Part shown: positions 19,956 to 31,080 of the stretch, piece by piece
Position numbering within the stretch: position 1 is the stretch's first letter
How the letters are laid out: every line of letters begins with the position of its first letter
NCBI GenBank assembly: GCA_013339765.2
Contig: CM023454.1
Span: 140,990,593 to 141,054,592, forward strand
Direction: 5' to 3'
DNA length: 64,000 nt
Source: Haemaphysalis longicornis
Taxonomy: Eukaryota; Arthropoda; Arachnida; Ixodida; Ixodidae
Program-made: the position numbers and the translations under genes
The notes under the pieces: generated by a model
What the model was told of the DNA's origin: nothing
The model's input: only the letters and a program-made list of their open reading frames with translations
Database searches by the model: none

Positions 19956-21250
19956 TACCAAGTGCTGAGGACATTCGTAACGACGATTCTCCAAATAGTT
20001 CTGCTTTGACCAGAAACGTGGAGTTTATTGGGAGGTAGAAGAGCGCGCTGGGATTCCCTTGGAGAGCAGTTTTTTTTATGGTCATACAATGCAAATACTT
20101 TTTGTTTCTTTTCGGAACCTTCGAAAAGAACTCGCTGCTCCCACCATTTACCTGCAATGCTTGCTTTATTTCTTTTTGAGCGATTGACGAACCTAAACTT
20201 CTAACATGGAGGCACGAGCAATAATTGCCTCATCACAGGAACGAGAGTGTATTGCTAGGTACGATAACACGCGACGTTGCTTCGGGTGACATGTGCCGAT
20301 TAATTGTTATACAATACGAATTTGTTTTTATACGCTTCGTGGACTTCCCTTTTTCCGTTCGTCTTTTTCCTCAATAGTTTTAACACGAACGTAGTGTATG
20401 CCGTGATATACCAAGCCGTGCTGATTGCATCTCCGTCCTGGGAATCAGTAGCATGAACACGTACACATACCAAATAACGCAAATTGAGGGAGTTGTGCTG
20501 GGAATCTAACTCACTGTCATTATCGCGTTGCAGGAGTTGTAAAGGTTCTGCAAACCGCTTTAGCAACTGAAGTGAATGTAGCTACAAGAAGGCGCTGGAT
20601 GTACATCTCTATCATATTCTCTATTTGAATGATGGAGCCATAGAGGAGAGGCGAAGTGAGGTTGTGCATCATGATTCATGACACTCACAAGCATGGACAG
20701 TAGGCTCCTTGATATTGCAGCCTAAGGTGCGCTTTTTCTCCGAAACTTACGTTGGGGGTACAGGTATACAGCTTTGCTTGAAGCACAAGCGTTCTAACCG
20801 ATCCTCTGACAACCAATTCAGCTTTGGTTTTACGGCGCGCGAGCGCCTCTGCTTTCACTCGGATTGAGAAATACTCTGGAGCGTGCAATCCACTGTATCT
20901 AAGTTTTTATAGTTGCACAATAAACATTCAACAACTCCTGTTCGGACAGATTTTAAATTTTTTTTACGAATTTTATAAAACATCAATAGCAGTTAACGGG
21001 AATAAAGTTAACGAGAACAACTTTTAAACGCAGTAGCAACCTATGCCTCCAAAAATTCCAGGCTCTTTCTCCTTCTTACCGCTCACATCAGACATCCTGT
21101 CGTGGACCCCAGAAATTGTCACCGTTTCCCTAATTGGGTGCGCTGGTAGAAGATCTGGGGAGTCCAATTAAGCCAGTAAACAACCCCACCGAATCTACAA
21201 GGCACAGGTGACGAAGGGGGTGGCCGTCTGATGTGCGGCTGTCGCCGACC
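19956..21250. other. Unassigned stretch
   Basis: No protein motif, RNA gene or internal repeat was recognised over about 1.3 kb. Confidence 0.45.
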
Positions 21251-21680
21251 AGAGCCTGTAAAATGAGTGAGAGCCTTGAACAAAAACAACACAAATACCT
21301 ATATTTGAACAGGCAAAGCACTGCACAACAACGAGACATGTAATGATCGCGAGAGACAACTTAGAACGAATACAAATGCAAGAAACAGTTAAAAAAAACA
21401 AAATGATACAATCAGGAACTCTAACAGTGAATATCATGAAGTAGAGCAGTGAACTAAAGGAAATACAGTTGAACAGTTGGAAGCCTTGAACGAATCAAGA
21501 GAAAGACCCATATTGGAGCAGGCAAAACACTATACATGCACGAGGCCGTGTAACGATAATGAGAGACAACTTAGATCGAATACCAATGAGGAAAACAGCT
21601 CTAATTAGACAAAATGATACAATCAGGAGCGTTAACAAATAGATATCACGAAATGAACCAGTTAATTTAAAAACGAGCAG
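21251..21680. repeat. Two-copy tandem repeat, period about 210 bp
   Basis: Copies begin at CCTTGAAC near 21274 and 21484. Both contain GAGAGACAACTTAGA, then CGAATAC, AAACAG and AAATGATACAATCAGGA. They are diverged by perhaps 20 percent. No known family was recognised. Confidence 0.7.
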
Positions 21681-22420
21681 TTCGATGCAGATGAGACACT
21701 GAGTCCCACAATATTCTCCGACCGGGGCGGACGATGCACCGTTGTCGGAGGCGATTCGGCTACCTGGGAAGCGTGGCTTCGTTGTAGGCCAGGCCTTCCT
21801 AGACGATAACGGTGATTCGAGGCCCGGGGGAACGTTAGATTCCTCCAGGGTGTGAGTCCCAGATGGTGTGAGGCACAACCTGGCAGAAGGAGTTGCCACA
21901 TCACAACGTCCAAACGTAGCTGGTTGCTTAGCCGCGGCTTCCCTTTTTATAACTGCGCCGGCGCGGAGAAGGAAGGCTACAACGCGCCCGCCGCCATCGA
22001 CAGAACGACTTCCCTCTTTCTTCCTTCTGCTAACATCGGCGCGCTTTAGCACTGGCAAGGCCACGCGCGCCCCCTAGAAAGAACTCGAAGCTTCCGTGAA
22101 AGCGGAGCGACGGAGCTTTTATTTTGGTTTTTTCTTTCCGGTGAGCCGCTGAGTGGTCACGTTACCGTCGCTTCATTCGAGAGAGTTACAGCATTTTCTC
22201 GGGGTGAATAGAACTGTACTGAATGAATCGGACGACTTTAATATAAATTAGACGCTCTACAATCAAATAAAAATATATACGGTAATTTTAGGCGTCGTAC
22301 GCTCGAGTTTGTACGCTCGAGACCCGCTACCGGTTAAAAACTTACAATAAATATTGTGATGTTGTCAATGCGACTTCTCTATCATAAAGCTAACCCTATA
22401 CCCAGCAACCGTTTGTCCTA
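21681..22420. other. Unassigned GC-richer stretch
   Basis: This includes long minus-strand frames without recognisable domains. It may be part of an unrecognised repeat together with 21100-21680. Confidence 0.4.
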
Positions 22421-22441
22421 ACTCTCTCTCTCTCTCTCTCT

Positions 22442-22476
<35 letters not shown>

Positions 22477-22488
22477 TATTTATATATT
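22421..22488. repeat. (TC)n(TA)n microsatellite
   Basis: A CT run followed by TA runs abuts the 3' LTR end of gypsy-2. Confidence 0.95.
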
Positions 22489-22740
22489 ATAGTGGGGTTT
22501 ATTTGCAGGAAGGCAAAGCAAGGCCTGACTATTGCGGAGTCCAAACGCGTCCATGCGAGCTCTCGGGTCGGGGCACCAGTCCCGCGCACAGCGCTCTCGA
22601 TGGGGCGGTCTAGCCCAGATTCAAGCACATACCCACTTGTGGTGGATTGTCCCATATCCAAGTACATACATCGTCTGACGCGAGACGTGCACGGCACACA
22701 CCCATTTAAGGAAGTGGCCATGATATCTTCATTACAATCA
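22489..22740 (-). repeat. Gypsy-2 3' LTR and polypurine tract
   Basis: On the minus strand a G-rich tract CCGAGGGG (about 22748-22741) is followed by TGATTGTAATGAAG at 22740, the LTR start. The LTR carries AAATAAACCCC close to its end, as gypsy-1 does, and runs into the (TA)n microsatellite, so its exact 3' end is blurred. Length is about 250 bp. Confidence 0.6.
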
Positions 22741-22773
22741 CCCCTCGGCAAAGAGAGGAGCCATCCTGGCGAC

Positions 22774-23430
22774 TCAAGGGGATGCGATGACGAGGGGGTC
22801 ATAGTAGGGCTTCATACGCTGGACGTGCACTGTTTCGCGCCCTCGGCGACGAAGATCGGTCGTGGCAGCGATCGGCTCAACTACGTAATTGACGGGGGAC
22901 GTTTTCTCAAGAACTTTGTAGGGTCCATGGTAGTTAGCTTGGAGTTTCGGCGAAAGACCGGGAGTCTTGGACGGTATCCACAGCCACACGAGAGATCCGG
23001 TGGCATAGGTAGGCGAGGTGGCTGAAGCGTCATGACGAGATTTTTGGCGCCCTTGATCCGCAGCGGTAAAGGATCGAGCCAGTTGACGGCACTCTTCGGC
23101 ATGCTTAGCTATCTCGGAAATGGGCCTGCACTCGGAGGCGTCGGGTCGGTAGGGCAGTATGGTGTCTAGGGTGCCGGAAGGTTCACGCCCATAAAGTAGA
23201 AAGAAGGGCGAGAAGCCCGTCGTCGTCTGTGTCGCCGTATTATACGCATACGTGACAAATGGCAGAACTAAGTCCCAGTTGGAATGATCTGAAGAAACAT
23301 ACATTGAAAGCATGTCGCCAAGCGTGCGGTTAAATCTTTCAGTCAACCCATTGGTTTGCGGGTGATACGCTGTAGTTTTTCCGTGAACAACTTGCACTGG
23401 GTCAGCAGGGCTTGTATTACGTCCGACAAA
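22774..23430 (-). pseudogene. Gypsy-2 integrase, C-terminal half
   Basis: The frame contains TAYHPQTNGLTERFNRTL with the catalytic Glu, then DLVLPFVTYAYNTATQTTT, FFLLYGREPS, and the C-terminal GPY-like segment LQANYHGPYKVLEK, ending with HVQRMKPYYDP. It overlaps the upstream frame through a frameshift near 23390. Integrase inserts the element cDNA into the chromosome. Confidence 0.85.
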
Positions 23431-24470
23431 AAGACGCGTCCTCTGTCGCTCAAAAGCTCCCTGGGCGCACCGTGGCGTAAAACAAACCTCTGAAGGAGGA
23501 ATTGTGACACGTCATGGGCTGTAACGGTGGGGAGTGCGGCCGTTTCCGCATACCTAGTCAGGTGATCCACTGCAACAATAATCCAAACGGTTGCCTGCAG
23601 TTGTGGTGGGGAGGGGCCCATAGATGTCGATTCCCAACGTGATCGAAAGGGCGCGCGGGGCTTGGTAGTGGCTGCAGAGGTCCCTGTAGGATGTTGCGGC
23701 GGAGACTTGCGGCGCTGGCATTCGGGACACGAGCGGATGTACTTCGTAACAAACGTGTACATCCCGCGCCAATAGTAACGGATGCGCAGCCGCTGATATG
23801 TTTTTAGGACGCCAGCATGGGCGCATTGCGCATCACCGTGGTAGGACGAACAGATGGCAGAACGCAAATGACGGGGAATAACTAGCAGCCATTTGCGGCC
23901 CTCGGCGATATAGTTGCGCCGATACAGAAGGTCGTCACGAACAACACAGTGTGAGGCCTGGCGACGCAGTGCACGGGACGCCGAAACGGTGGACGGACTC
24001 GACAGGTAGTGCAGTATGGACGCGATCCAGGGGTCTTTTCGCTGCTCTGCGGCCATGTCGTGTATGTCAAGTGACGCCAGGGCGCAGTCCGTCGAGGAAA
24101 TGCAGTCATTTTCCGACTCGACGGGACACCGAGAAAGGGCATCAGCGTCTGTGTGTCTGCGGCCGGACCGATACACAACTCGAATGTCGTACTCTTGGAT
24201 GCGAAGAGCCCAACGACCAAGTCTGCCGGACGGGTCTTTCAGTGACGAAAGCCAACACAGCGCGTGATGGTCCGTGACAACATTAAACGGGCGGTCATAA
24301 AGGTAGGGGCGGAATTTGTGAATCGCCCAAATGATCGCCAAACATTCTTTTTCCGTCACTGAGTAATTTCTCTCTCCTTGTGAGAGTACGGCTGGCATAA
24401 GCAATACGGACTCCTGGGCGCCTTCTCTGCGTTGTGCGAGCACAGCGCCGAGAACCGACACCACTGGCAT
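23343..24470 (-). pseudogene. Gypsy-2 RNase H and integrase N-terminal half
   Basis: Blocks in order are YSVTEKECLAIIWAI, FNVVTDHHALCWL and DADALSR (RNase H); HAGVLKTYQRL with CPECQRRK (integrase zinc finger); WIIVAVDHLTRYAET (first catalytic Asp); and LLSDRGRVF (second catalytic Asp). The third residue, Glu, is in the next frame. This 375-codon run is one of the longest open frames in the window. A frameshift near 24470 separates it from RT. Confidence 0.88.
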
Positions 24471-24481
24471 CAGTGTGTACC

Positions 24482-25334
24482 TCAGTGGCAGGAGGGGGTC
24501 GAAATGTCGCAGTATTGGGGGGCGACGTAAGCCAAACGCCGTAAAGATACGAAAGCTTCTTCACAGGCAGGCGACCAGTCGACAGTTTCTTTACTGGATC
24601 CACTGAGGAGTTTTGTCAAAGGTTCGATTATGGTGGCAAAGTTCCGTACGAAACGCCGGAAATAGGAACATAATCCGACGAAACTTCGGAGGTCTTTAAT
24701 CGTGGTTGGTTTCGGAAATTGGGCGACTGCGCGAAGCTTCTCCGAGTCGGGAAGGATGCCATCTTTTGATACGACATGACCCAAAATGGTCAGTTTGCGA
24801 GCAGCAAAGCGGCACTTTTTCAAGTTGAGCTGTAACCCAGCAGACGTGAGGCATGTCAAGACCTGTTCCAGGCGCTCCAGGTGAGTGGTGAAATCGGGCG
24901 AAAACACGACAATGTCGCCTAAGTAACAAAGGCATGTTTTCCACTTGAGGCCTCGTAGAACACCGTCCATCATTCTCTCAAATGTTGCGGGCGCGTTGCA
25001 AAGTCCTGAAAGGCATGACGTTAAATTCGTAAAGTCCATCAGGTGGTCACGAAGGCAGTTTTGAGCGATCAGATTCGGCCATGGGGACTTGCCAGTAACC
25101 TGAGCGTAGATCGAGAGAAGAGAAAAATTCAGCGCCTTGCAAGCAATCAAGAGCGTCATCGATACGAGGTAGTGGGTAGACGTCTTTGCGAGTGATTTTC
25201 TTCAGACGCCTGTAATCGACGCAGAACCGGATGGACCCATCTTTCTTGTGACAAGCACAACGGGCGAAGCCCAGGGGCTTGAAGAGGGTTCTAATTACGT
25301 TTGCGGGTGAGCATGTCAGCGACGTGTTCGTCAA
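24482..25334 (-). pseudogene. Gypsy-2 reverse transcriptase with altered YLDD box
   Basis: Two frames give KKDGSIRFCVDYRRL, FFSSLDLRSGYWQ, LCNAPATFERMMD and the catalytic box CYLGDIVVFS (24914-24925), in which the first catalytic Asp of YLDD is replaced by Gly. That change alone would abolish polymerisation. After it come LNLKKCRFAARKLTILGHVV and YFRRFVRNFA. Confidence 0.85.
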
Positions 25335-26085
25335 TCACGGTCGTTCGGAAGGTGACACTCGATAAGGTCGCTGCCGCAGAGGGGCGTGGGATCCGGTATC
25401 TATTTCGTGGGCAACAGTCGACGTGCGGCCCAAGGCGGTCTGATGGCTGTCGAAAGATTCACGGAAGCGATCGAGAACGGCAAGAAGTTGGTCGCGTTGT
25501 GCTGGGGTGAGATCTCCATCGATGGATCGTTGAAAAACATCGGGAGTTGCCTTGCTGGGATGAGGGCTCAGGACATTCACCGAAAACACGGATGATTCCT
25601 CCGGGACGGCCCATGACCAGAATGGGGTCGAGGGCTTCCACGTACCCGAGGACATTCCCCACGATATAATGTTGAAGGGCAGACGACGGGTTGCCGACAA
25701 GCATCACACGGGACCCACATTGGACGTCGAGGACAGCAGCGGGCAAAGGCAGGCATTCCGAGACGAAAAAAACACCTCGATGGCGTGAAAACAGCAGTTG
25801 AATCAGGCTTGACGTCACAAGAAACAGGCACAAGCACGGAGGAATTGGGCGGAAGGGACGTGTCGTCCGTCACGATTAACCTGACGGGCAGGTCATTCGA
25901 TGGCGGTTCGCATGACGGAAATAGTTCGACCTGAGCACGAGCACAATCAATGATGGCGTGATGACGGGATAAGAAGTCCCATCGAGGATGATGTCGTGAG
26001 AACACGAGGGAAGGACAATGAACTCGATGATGTACGTGATGTTTTGGATAGCTACACGAGCGGTGCACATTGCCAACGGTTTCAC
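25335..26085 (-). pseudogene. Gypsy-2 protease C-terminus and RT linker
   Basis: At the minus-strand start, YIIEFIVLPSCSHDIIL corresponds to the C-terminal part of the gypsy-1 protease. Downstream frames include LTPAQRDQLLAVLDRF and IDTGSHAPLRQRPYRVS, the RT entry blocks. The active-site DTG is missing because of the truncation at 26085. Confidence 0.75.
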
Positions 26086-26640
26086 CTCTTCACCTCCAAA
26101 GAGGAGCTAGCGTGCATGACCGACGTTCCACAGCCTTGTTGTCCTGCTCCTACGCACGTCCATTCGTACTCCGAAGCTGTTACGAGACCATCCCAGCCCA
26201 TGGAGCGAATTCCCCTCCTACTACTCATGGCCACTTGACGGCTATTCCTGCGCCTTCGCCGTCGCCCCCTCCATTCCCAGCGTGGCGACCACCACGTCCA
26301 GCAAGCGAGCGGCCAGTGTGTTATTACTGTGGCATCAGAGGGCACATTTTGCGGTTTTGTCGGCGACGCCAGCTGGACGAACGCCGGGGCTACGCACCGT
26401 ATGAGCGCGACGCCTACTTTGGATACGCCCCTCGTCAGCGCCTGTACTCGCCACCTCCGCGCCAGCCTTCGCCCGTTTATGACGCCAGAAGCTTCCCTCG
26501 CGATTTCCCGCCCGACACGACGTCGTTCCCCTTCACCCTTCCGTCGTGCTCTGTCGCCTCTCCGTCCTGTCTCCAACTCAAATGTCCCCAACCAACACCA
26601 GGAAAACTAGACGATGCAGTTTTTGGAGGGAAAACTGCAT
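26086..26640 (+). pseudogene. Gypsy-3 gag C-terminal part with zinc knuckle
   Basis: The frame shows CYYCGIRGHILRFC, a C-x2-C-x4-H-x4-C knuckle near 26322-26363, followed by an Arg/Tyr/Pro-rich tail like that of gypsy-1. In an alternative frame 26160-26200 reads HSYSEAVTRP, matching the AEV-containing segment upstream of the knuckle in gypsy-1, which implies a frameshift near 26240. The capsid part is missing. Confidence 0.75.
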
Positions 26641-27317
26641 TTTGTGGACCGACTACAACTCCTCCCGAACTTCCGTGTAACCTGTTATCTGTTCTCGTTG
26701 AAGGAATTGAAGTGGAAGCGTTAGTGGATACTAGAGCTAGTATTTCTGTGATTGCTGCTGATCTGTGTTCCCGTCTGCGAAAGGTCAAGACTCCGTATGG
26801 CGGTCCCTATTTACATGGCGCAAATAATCAGGACATCAGGCCCTCCGCTTATTGTACCGTGCGCGTATTAATTGGAGAACTCCGCCATTCTATTCAATGT
26901 GCTGTTCTTTCACCATGTGCTCACCAGCTTATCCTCGGATGGGACTTTCTTTCCTCTGCCTCTGCCGTTATTTCCTGCCGTGAACCCGCCATCAGTATTG
27001 ACGACACTGAAAATTCCAGTTGCCTAGATTCGCCACAGCACACACTCAAGCTGAAATGTGATCATGTTTTGGAAGCTGGTTGTGAGGGAATTCTGTCGGT
27101 CTCCTCGGACGAAATTAACGCTGGTGATGTTGTGGTGGTGCCCTCTACCCGGTTCTTACACCAGGGAATCGCCATCCCAACCTGCCTTGTTCGGTTTGCG
27201 CGCGGGTGTGCGGTGCTTGCTGCACTGAACACTACGAATGAGGCGATATTACTGGCCGAAGCAACCACTATAGCTTCAGTTGCCGACCATGCCCCCTGCG
27301 TCAGTAGTTTCCGGTGA
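26640..27317 (+). pseudogene. Gypsy-3 protease with mutated active site
   Basis: The motif ALVDTRASISVI has Arg in place of the Gly of the Asp-Thr-Gly triad. The C-terminal LILGWDF is intact. The frame continues into the RT linker and stops at 27317; a second frame starting about 27280 carries on. Loss of the Gly is expected to disable the protease. Confidence 0.8.
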
Positions 27318-28497
27318 CGTGCCCCCTTCCAGTCAGAACTTATTTGGCCCGCTCGGTAATAATTCAGCTCTTGCGTCCACTATCAGTCAAGACCTGACGC
27401 CTAATCAGAGAAAGTCATTACTGGACGTCCTAACGAAGCACCAAGCGTCTTTCGACGCACACTCATGTAGCCTCTCACAAACATCTGCAGGCGAGCACAG
27501 AATTAAAACGGATGGTTCAGCCGTGATCCGCCGCAGGCTATATCGCGTCTCCTCGTATGAACGGAAAATCATCGAAGACAACGTCGCTGACATGCTCAAG
27601 CGCAATATTATTCGGCCGTCGACTAGCTCCTGGTCTTCCCCAGTGGTACTCGTCGAGAAGAAAGACGGTTCTGTACGGTTCTGCGTCGACTACAGGGCCC
27701 TCAATAAGATCACGCAGAAAGACGTCTACCCTATGCCCCGCATAGACGATGCCTTAGATTGTCTACAGGGGGCCGAGTACTTCTCTAGTCTGGACCTTCG
27801 GTCGGGGGTACTGGCAAATCCCGATGCATGAAGCTGACAAAGAAAAAACCGCATTTACCACCCCCGATGGTCTTTATGAATTTAATGTAATGCCATTTGG
27901 ACTATGCAATGCCCCGGCTACATTCGAACGGATGATGGACACTGTGCTTCGTGGCCTAAAATGGAAACTTGCTTATGCTATCTGGACGATGTTGTTATCT
28001 TTTCGTCCACATTTTCACAGCACCTTGAGCGCCTTGACGAGGGTACTTACTTGCCTGTCCAACGCGGGACTTCAACTTAACACAAAAAAATGCCATTTTT
28101 GCGAGCAAGAGTATAAAGGTGCTGGGACACGTCGTCTCCAGAGATGGAATACGCCCGGATCCGGACAAAAACAGCTGCCGTTATTAATTTCCCTCGACCC
28201 CTTCAACAAAAAGATCTGCGAAGCTTCCTTGGCCTGGCATCATATTTTCGGCGTTTTATACGCAACTTTGCCACCCTTGCGTCTCCCCTGCATCAGCTCT
28301 TGCGCGCCAACGTGCCCTTTATATGGACGGATGATTGCCAAGCCGCATTTGAAGCTCTGAAGATTCACTTACCTCTGACCCCGTCCTGTGTCATTTTGAC
28401 GACTCAGCGCCTACTATATTACACACTGATGCCAGTGGGTGTGGCATTGGTTCCGTTCTTCTCCAGCGCGATGCTCAGCTTCGAGAAAGAGTCATAG
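27280..28497 (+). pseudogene. Gypsy-3 reverse transcriptase
   Basis: Frames in order: KKDGSVRFCVDYRALNKIT and FSSLDLRSG (to 27831); then FNVMPFGLCNAPATFERMMD (27824 on). The YLDD catalytic box is intact at 27979-27990 but lies one frame off the preceding block. Then come LNTKKCHF and, from 28144, LRSFLGLASYFRRFIRNFA. Three or more single-base shifts are needed to explain this. Confidence 0.85.
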
Positions 28498-29035
28498 CGT
28501 ATGCCAGTCGTTCACTGACGCCCGCTGAGAAGAATTACACCATCACGGAACAGGAATGCCTCGCTGTCGTCTGGTCTATACAAAAGTTTCGCCCGTACCT
28601 ATATGGTCGTCATTTCACCATCGTTACGGATCACCATGCCCTCTGTTGGCTATCCACGATGAAAACTTATCTGGGCGCCTCGGCCGATGGATACTGCGTT
28701 TGCAGCAGTTTGATTTCACGGTTACATTCAAGTCCGGCAAAAAGCATTCGGATGCGGATGCCCTTTCGCGATGCCCGTTATCCTCCCCGTCGCAAGCTGC
28801 GTCTTCCGGGCCACGGCCGCCACGTTTACCCATGGCACCCCTCAACCATGCTGCAGTAGAGACGGCCACCGAGCTGCCTTCGCTTCAGCGGGCCGATACA
28901 TACTGCCGAACTTTAATGGACCGCCTGAGTGGCTTGGCGCGACCACCCAATAGCCGGCTGCGACGCCAACTGAACAACTTTCGGGTTATTGATGGCGTGC
29001 TCTACCGCCGCCAATCATCATCCTTCCGGTCATAA
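28498..29035 (+). pseudogene. Gypsy-3 RNase H
   Basis: Blocks NYTITEQECLAVVW and FTIVTDHHALCWL (in shifted frames) and DADALSRCPL are typical of Ty3/gypsy RNase H, which removes the RNA strand after reverse transcription. Deletions of one or two bases near 28660 and 29010 separate it from its neighbours. Confidence 0.8.
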
Positions 29036-30140
29036 ATGGGTGCCTGTCGTTCCTCGTCAGCTCCGCCTTCGCATACTCGAGGCTTTTCACGATGACGCAA
29101 CAGCTGGGCACCTTGGCTTCCAGAAGACTTATGACCGTGTTCGGAGTCGATTTTTCTGGCCAGGCCTCTCCACGAGCGTCGCCAAGTACGTCGCCTCTTG
29201 CGCGTTGTGTCAACAGCGCAAGCGACAAACGACACCTCCTGCCGGATTTCTGCAGCCGGTTCCTTGCCCTTCTGTTCCATTCGACACAGTAGGCATAGAC
29301 CTGTACGGGCCGTTACCTGTAACATCGACTGGATGCCGCTGGATCGTGACTGCTGTCGATCACTTGACCAGGTACGCAGAGACCGCTCCTTTACAGTCCG
29401 GGTGTGCTCACGAAGTCGCCGACTTCCTTCTGCGCAACATTATCCTGCGACATGGAGCACCTCGAGTTTTGCTCAGTGACCGCGGCAAGACGTTTCTTTC
29501 ACAAATTGTTGCAGAAGTTCTTCGCGCTGCCAATACCATCCACAAAACTTGTTCTAGCTACCATCCGCAGACGAATGGACTTACTGAACGGTTCCACCGC
29601 ACGCTCTCTGATATGATCTCCATCTACGTCAGCCCCGACCACCGAAATTGGGACATAATTCTTCCCTTCGTTACATTTGCCTATAATACCGCTGTCCAGC
29701 GCACCACCGGTTACTCGCCCTTCTTTCTCGTTTTCGGCCGCCTCCCCTCTTTTGCGCTCGACACCGTTTTTTTCTCTGCCCCAGTCCCCGCTACTTCGCC
29801 ACTTCATGAACAGTTCATCGATCGGATCGCCCATTATCGACGTATGGCGAAAGAAAACACAGATGCGAGCCAGCAAGAACGAAAGGGCAGATATGACGAC
29901 ACCCATCGCTCCGTTAAGTTCTCGAAAGGTGAAGAGGTCCTGCTTTGGACACCTGTTAGAAAACCGGGACTTTGCGAGAAGTTCCTGCACCGGTACATTG
30001 GTCCGTACGTCGTCATCGACCAGACTTCTCCAGTCAATTATCGCGTGTTACCAGTTAACCCTTCTTCAGACCGTCGCTGTCGTGGGACAGAGATAGTGCA
30101 TGTCTCCCGCTTGAAACCGTTCAACCGTCGCCAAACGTAA
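29010..30140 (+). CDS. Gypsy-3 integrase domain, open
   Basis: The frame is uninterrupted for about 380 codons. The zinc-binding N-terminus has HDDATAGHLGFQKTYDRV and CALCQQRK. The DDE core has GIDLYG and VTAVDHLTRYAE (first Asp), LLSDRGKTF (second Asp) and SSYHPQTNGLTERFHRTL (Glu). The C-terminal part has LHRYIGPYVV and ends at HVSRLKPF. It is read as the C-terminal domain of the pol polyprotein and has no own start, since RT upstream is shifted. It is the best-preserved enzyme in the window. Confidence 0.88.
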   Translation, partial: ANHHPSGHKWVPVVPRQLRLRILEAFHDDATAGHLGFQKTYDRVRSRFFWPGLSTSVAKYVASCALCQQRKRQTTPPAGFLQPVPCPSVPFDTVGIDLYGPLPVTSTGCRWIVTAVDHLTRYAETAPLQSGCAHEVADFLLRNIILRHGAPRVLLSDRGKTFLSQIVAEVLRAANTIHKTCSSYHPQTNGLTERFHRTLSDMISIYVSPDHRNWDIILPFVTFAYNTAVQRTTGYSPFFLVFGRLPSFALDTVFFSAPVPATSPLHEQFIDRIAHYRRMAKENTDASQQERKGRYDDTHRSVKFSKGEEVLLWTPVRKPGLCEKFLHRYIGPYVVIDQTSPVNYRVLPVNPSSDRRCRGTEIVHVSRLKPFNRRQT

Positions 30141-30183
30141 CCTTCTGCGGGCAGGCGCCCGCTTTCAGCCGCGGGGGGAAAAG

Positions 30184-30402
30184 TGTGAGCACCAGGGATG
30201 TGCATTGAGACTGTTCCCCGTGAACCTGGCATCATCATCATTCATTCTGGTCACCAAGGGGTATGCTCCTCAATCACTCACAGCTAGCCGCCCATCGGGA
30301 TTATCATCTGCGGATAATCATCATCGTGGGTTCGGCCTCCTCGGAACGGTCGGAGTCAGCAGCTAATAAACGCGGCCTCAAGGAACAACCCGTCTCTCTC
30401 AC
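30184..30402 (+). repeat. Gypsy-3 3' LTR
   Basis: The tract GCGGGGGGAAAAG ends at 30183 and TGTGAGCACC starts the LTR. AATAAA lies at 30365-30370. The end is placed at CTCTCA near 30402 but is uncertain by some tens of bases because no 5' LTR is available. Length is about 220 bp, similar to gypsy-1. Confidence 0.6.
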
Positions 30403-30410
30403 TATTTCTT

Positions 30411-31080
30411 CTGGGTCCTCCAGAAGTTTCTTTTACTGCTTACCTATCCACGAAGGAACCAGCCATTAGCACTACTAAAAACATCATCTGGAAATTTCCC
30501 AAGGTCCCTGCCACCACGGTGGTTATCGGCGACTCCAAGAGCAAGCATCTCTACCAGCACTGTGACCCCAAACGACCAGGTACGCCTGCTTTCATCACCA
30601 AGCCCGGAGCATGCATCGGTGACGTGCAGTCCCTCCTAGACTTCTTTCCGGATACTGCAAAAACGATCATCCTGCACGTCGGAACAAATGACCCGGCCAC
30701 CGTCAATGGATCGACGGCATTCGAAAGATACAAGGCTCTCCTGGATTTGATTGTTCAAGAATGTCCAAAGGTGTCTCGTATTTACGTGACCCTGGTGCTG
30801 CCAAAAGCACGAAACGCCGCCTCAGGAACCGAAATTACTGGTTTATTGGACGGTGCAACCGAGAGGCGTCGTTCTTCAATCGGCTTCTCTGGAACTACTG
30901 CCGACGATCAAGAACTCTGTTCTACCTTGACCACGAGCTGCAGTTCCAACCTGCGGCACGAGTTCTTGCATCAGACGGCCTTCACCCCTGCTTCGAAGGC
31001 GTCGCTCTCATGGCCAGCCACCTCCATAGCATGTGCCTCAGTAGGAGGGGCCCATTTACAACTTGGTCTTTGACCTGGCC
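30411..31080 (+). pseudogene. SGNH/GDSL hydrolase-like ORF upstream of PLE-A
   Basis: The frame has VVIGDSKSKHLY (block I, nucleophile Ser in GDS at 30528-30536), then IILHVGTNDPATV (block III, GTND at 30681-30692). After a one-base slip near 30825 it shows ASDGLHPCFEGVALMASHL (block V, DGLH at 30974-30985, catalytic Asp and His). All catalytic blocks of an SGNH esterase are therefore present across two frames. It lies after the gypsy-3 LTR and about 200 bp before the PLE-A coding region, same strand. SGNH domains occur in ORF1 of CR1 LINEs and accompany Athena PLEs in rotifers. Here it may be a PLE-A ORF1 or a separate LINE remnant. Confidence 0.7.

Larger units (their letters stand above)
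22489..26085 (-). mobile_element. Gypsy-2: Ty3/gypsy retrotransposon, 5' truncated
   Basis: On the minus strand this runs from the C-terminal half of the protease (26085) through RT, RNase H and a complete integrase to a 3' LTR (22740-22489). Gag and 5' LTR are missing; the element stops at about 26085, exactly where plus-strand gypsy-3 begins. It is similar to gypsy-1 across RNase H and integrase but clearly distinct. Multiple frameshifts are present. Confidence 0.85.
26086..30402 (+). mobile_element. Gypsy-3: Ty3/gypsy retrotransposon, 5' truncated
   Basis: The plus-strand order is gag C-terminus with zinc knuckle, protease, RT, RNase H, an uninterrupted integrase, polypurine tract (30170-30183) and 3' LTR. 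The 5' end is lost at the head-to-head junction with gypsy-2 near 26080. Compared with the other gypsy copies it has fewer breaks, chiefly single-base shifts in the RT and RNase H region. Confidence 0.85.

Noticed and set aside
26082..26591. Long minus-strand frame rich in Arg
   Set aside because: Shadow of the gypsy-3 gag knuckle region on the other strand.
30411..31080. SGNH frame as an extra ORF of gypsy-3
   Set aside because: It lies 3' of the polypurine tract and LTR, outside the element.
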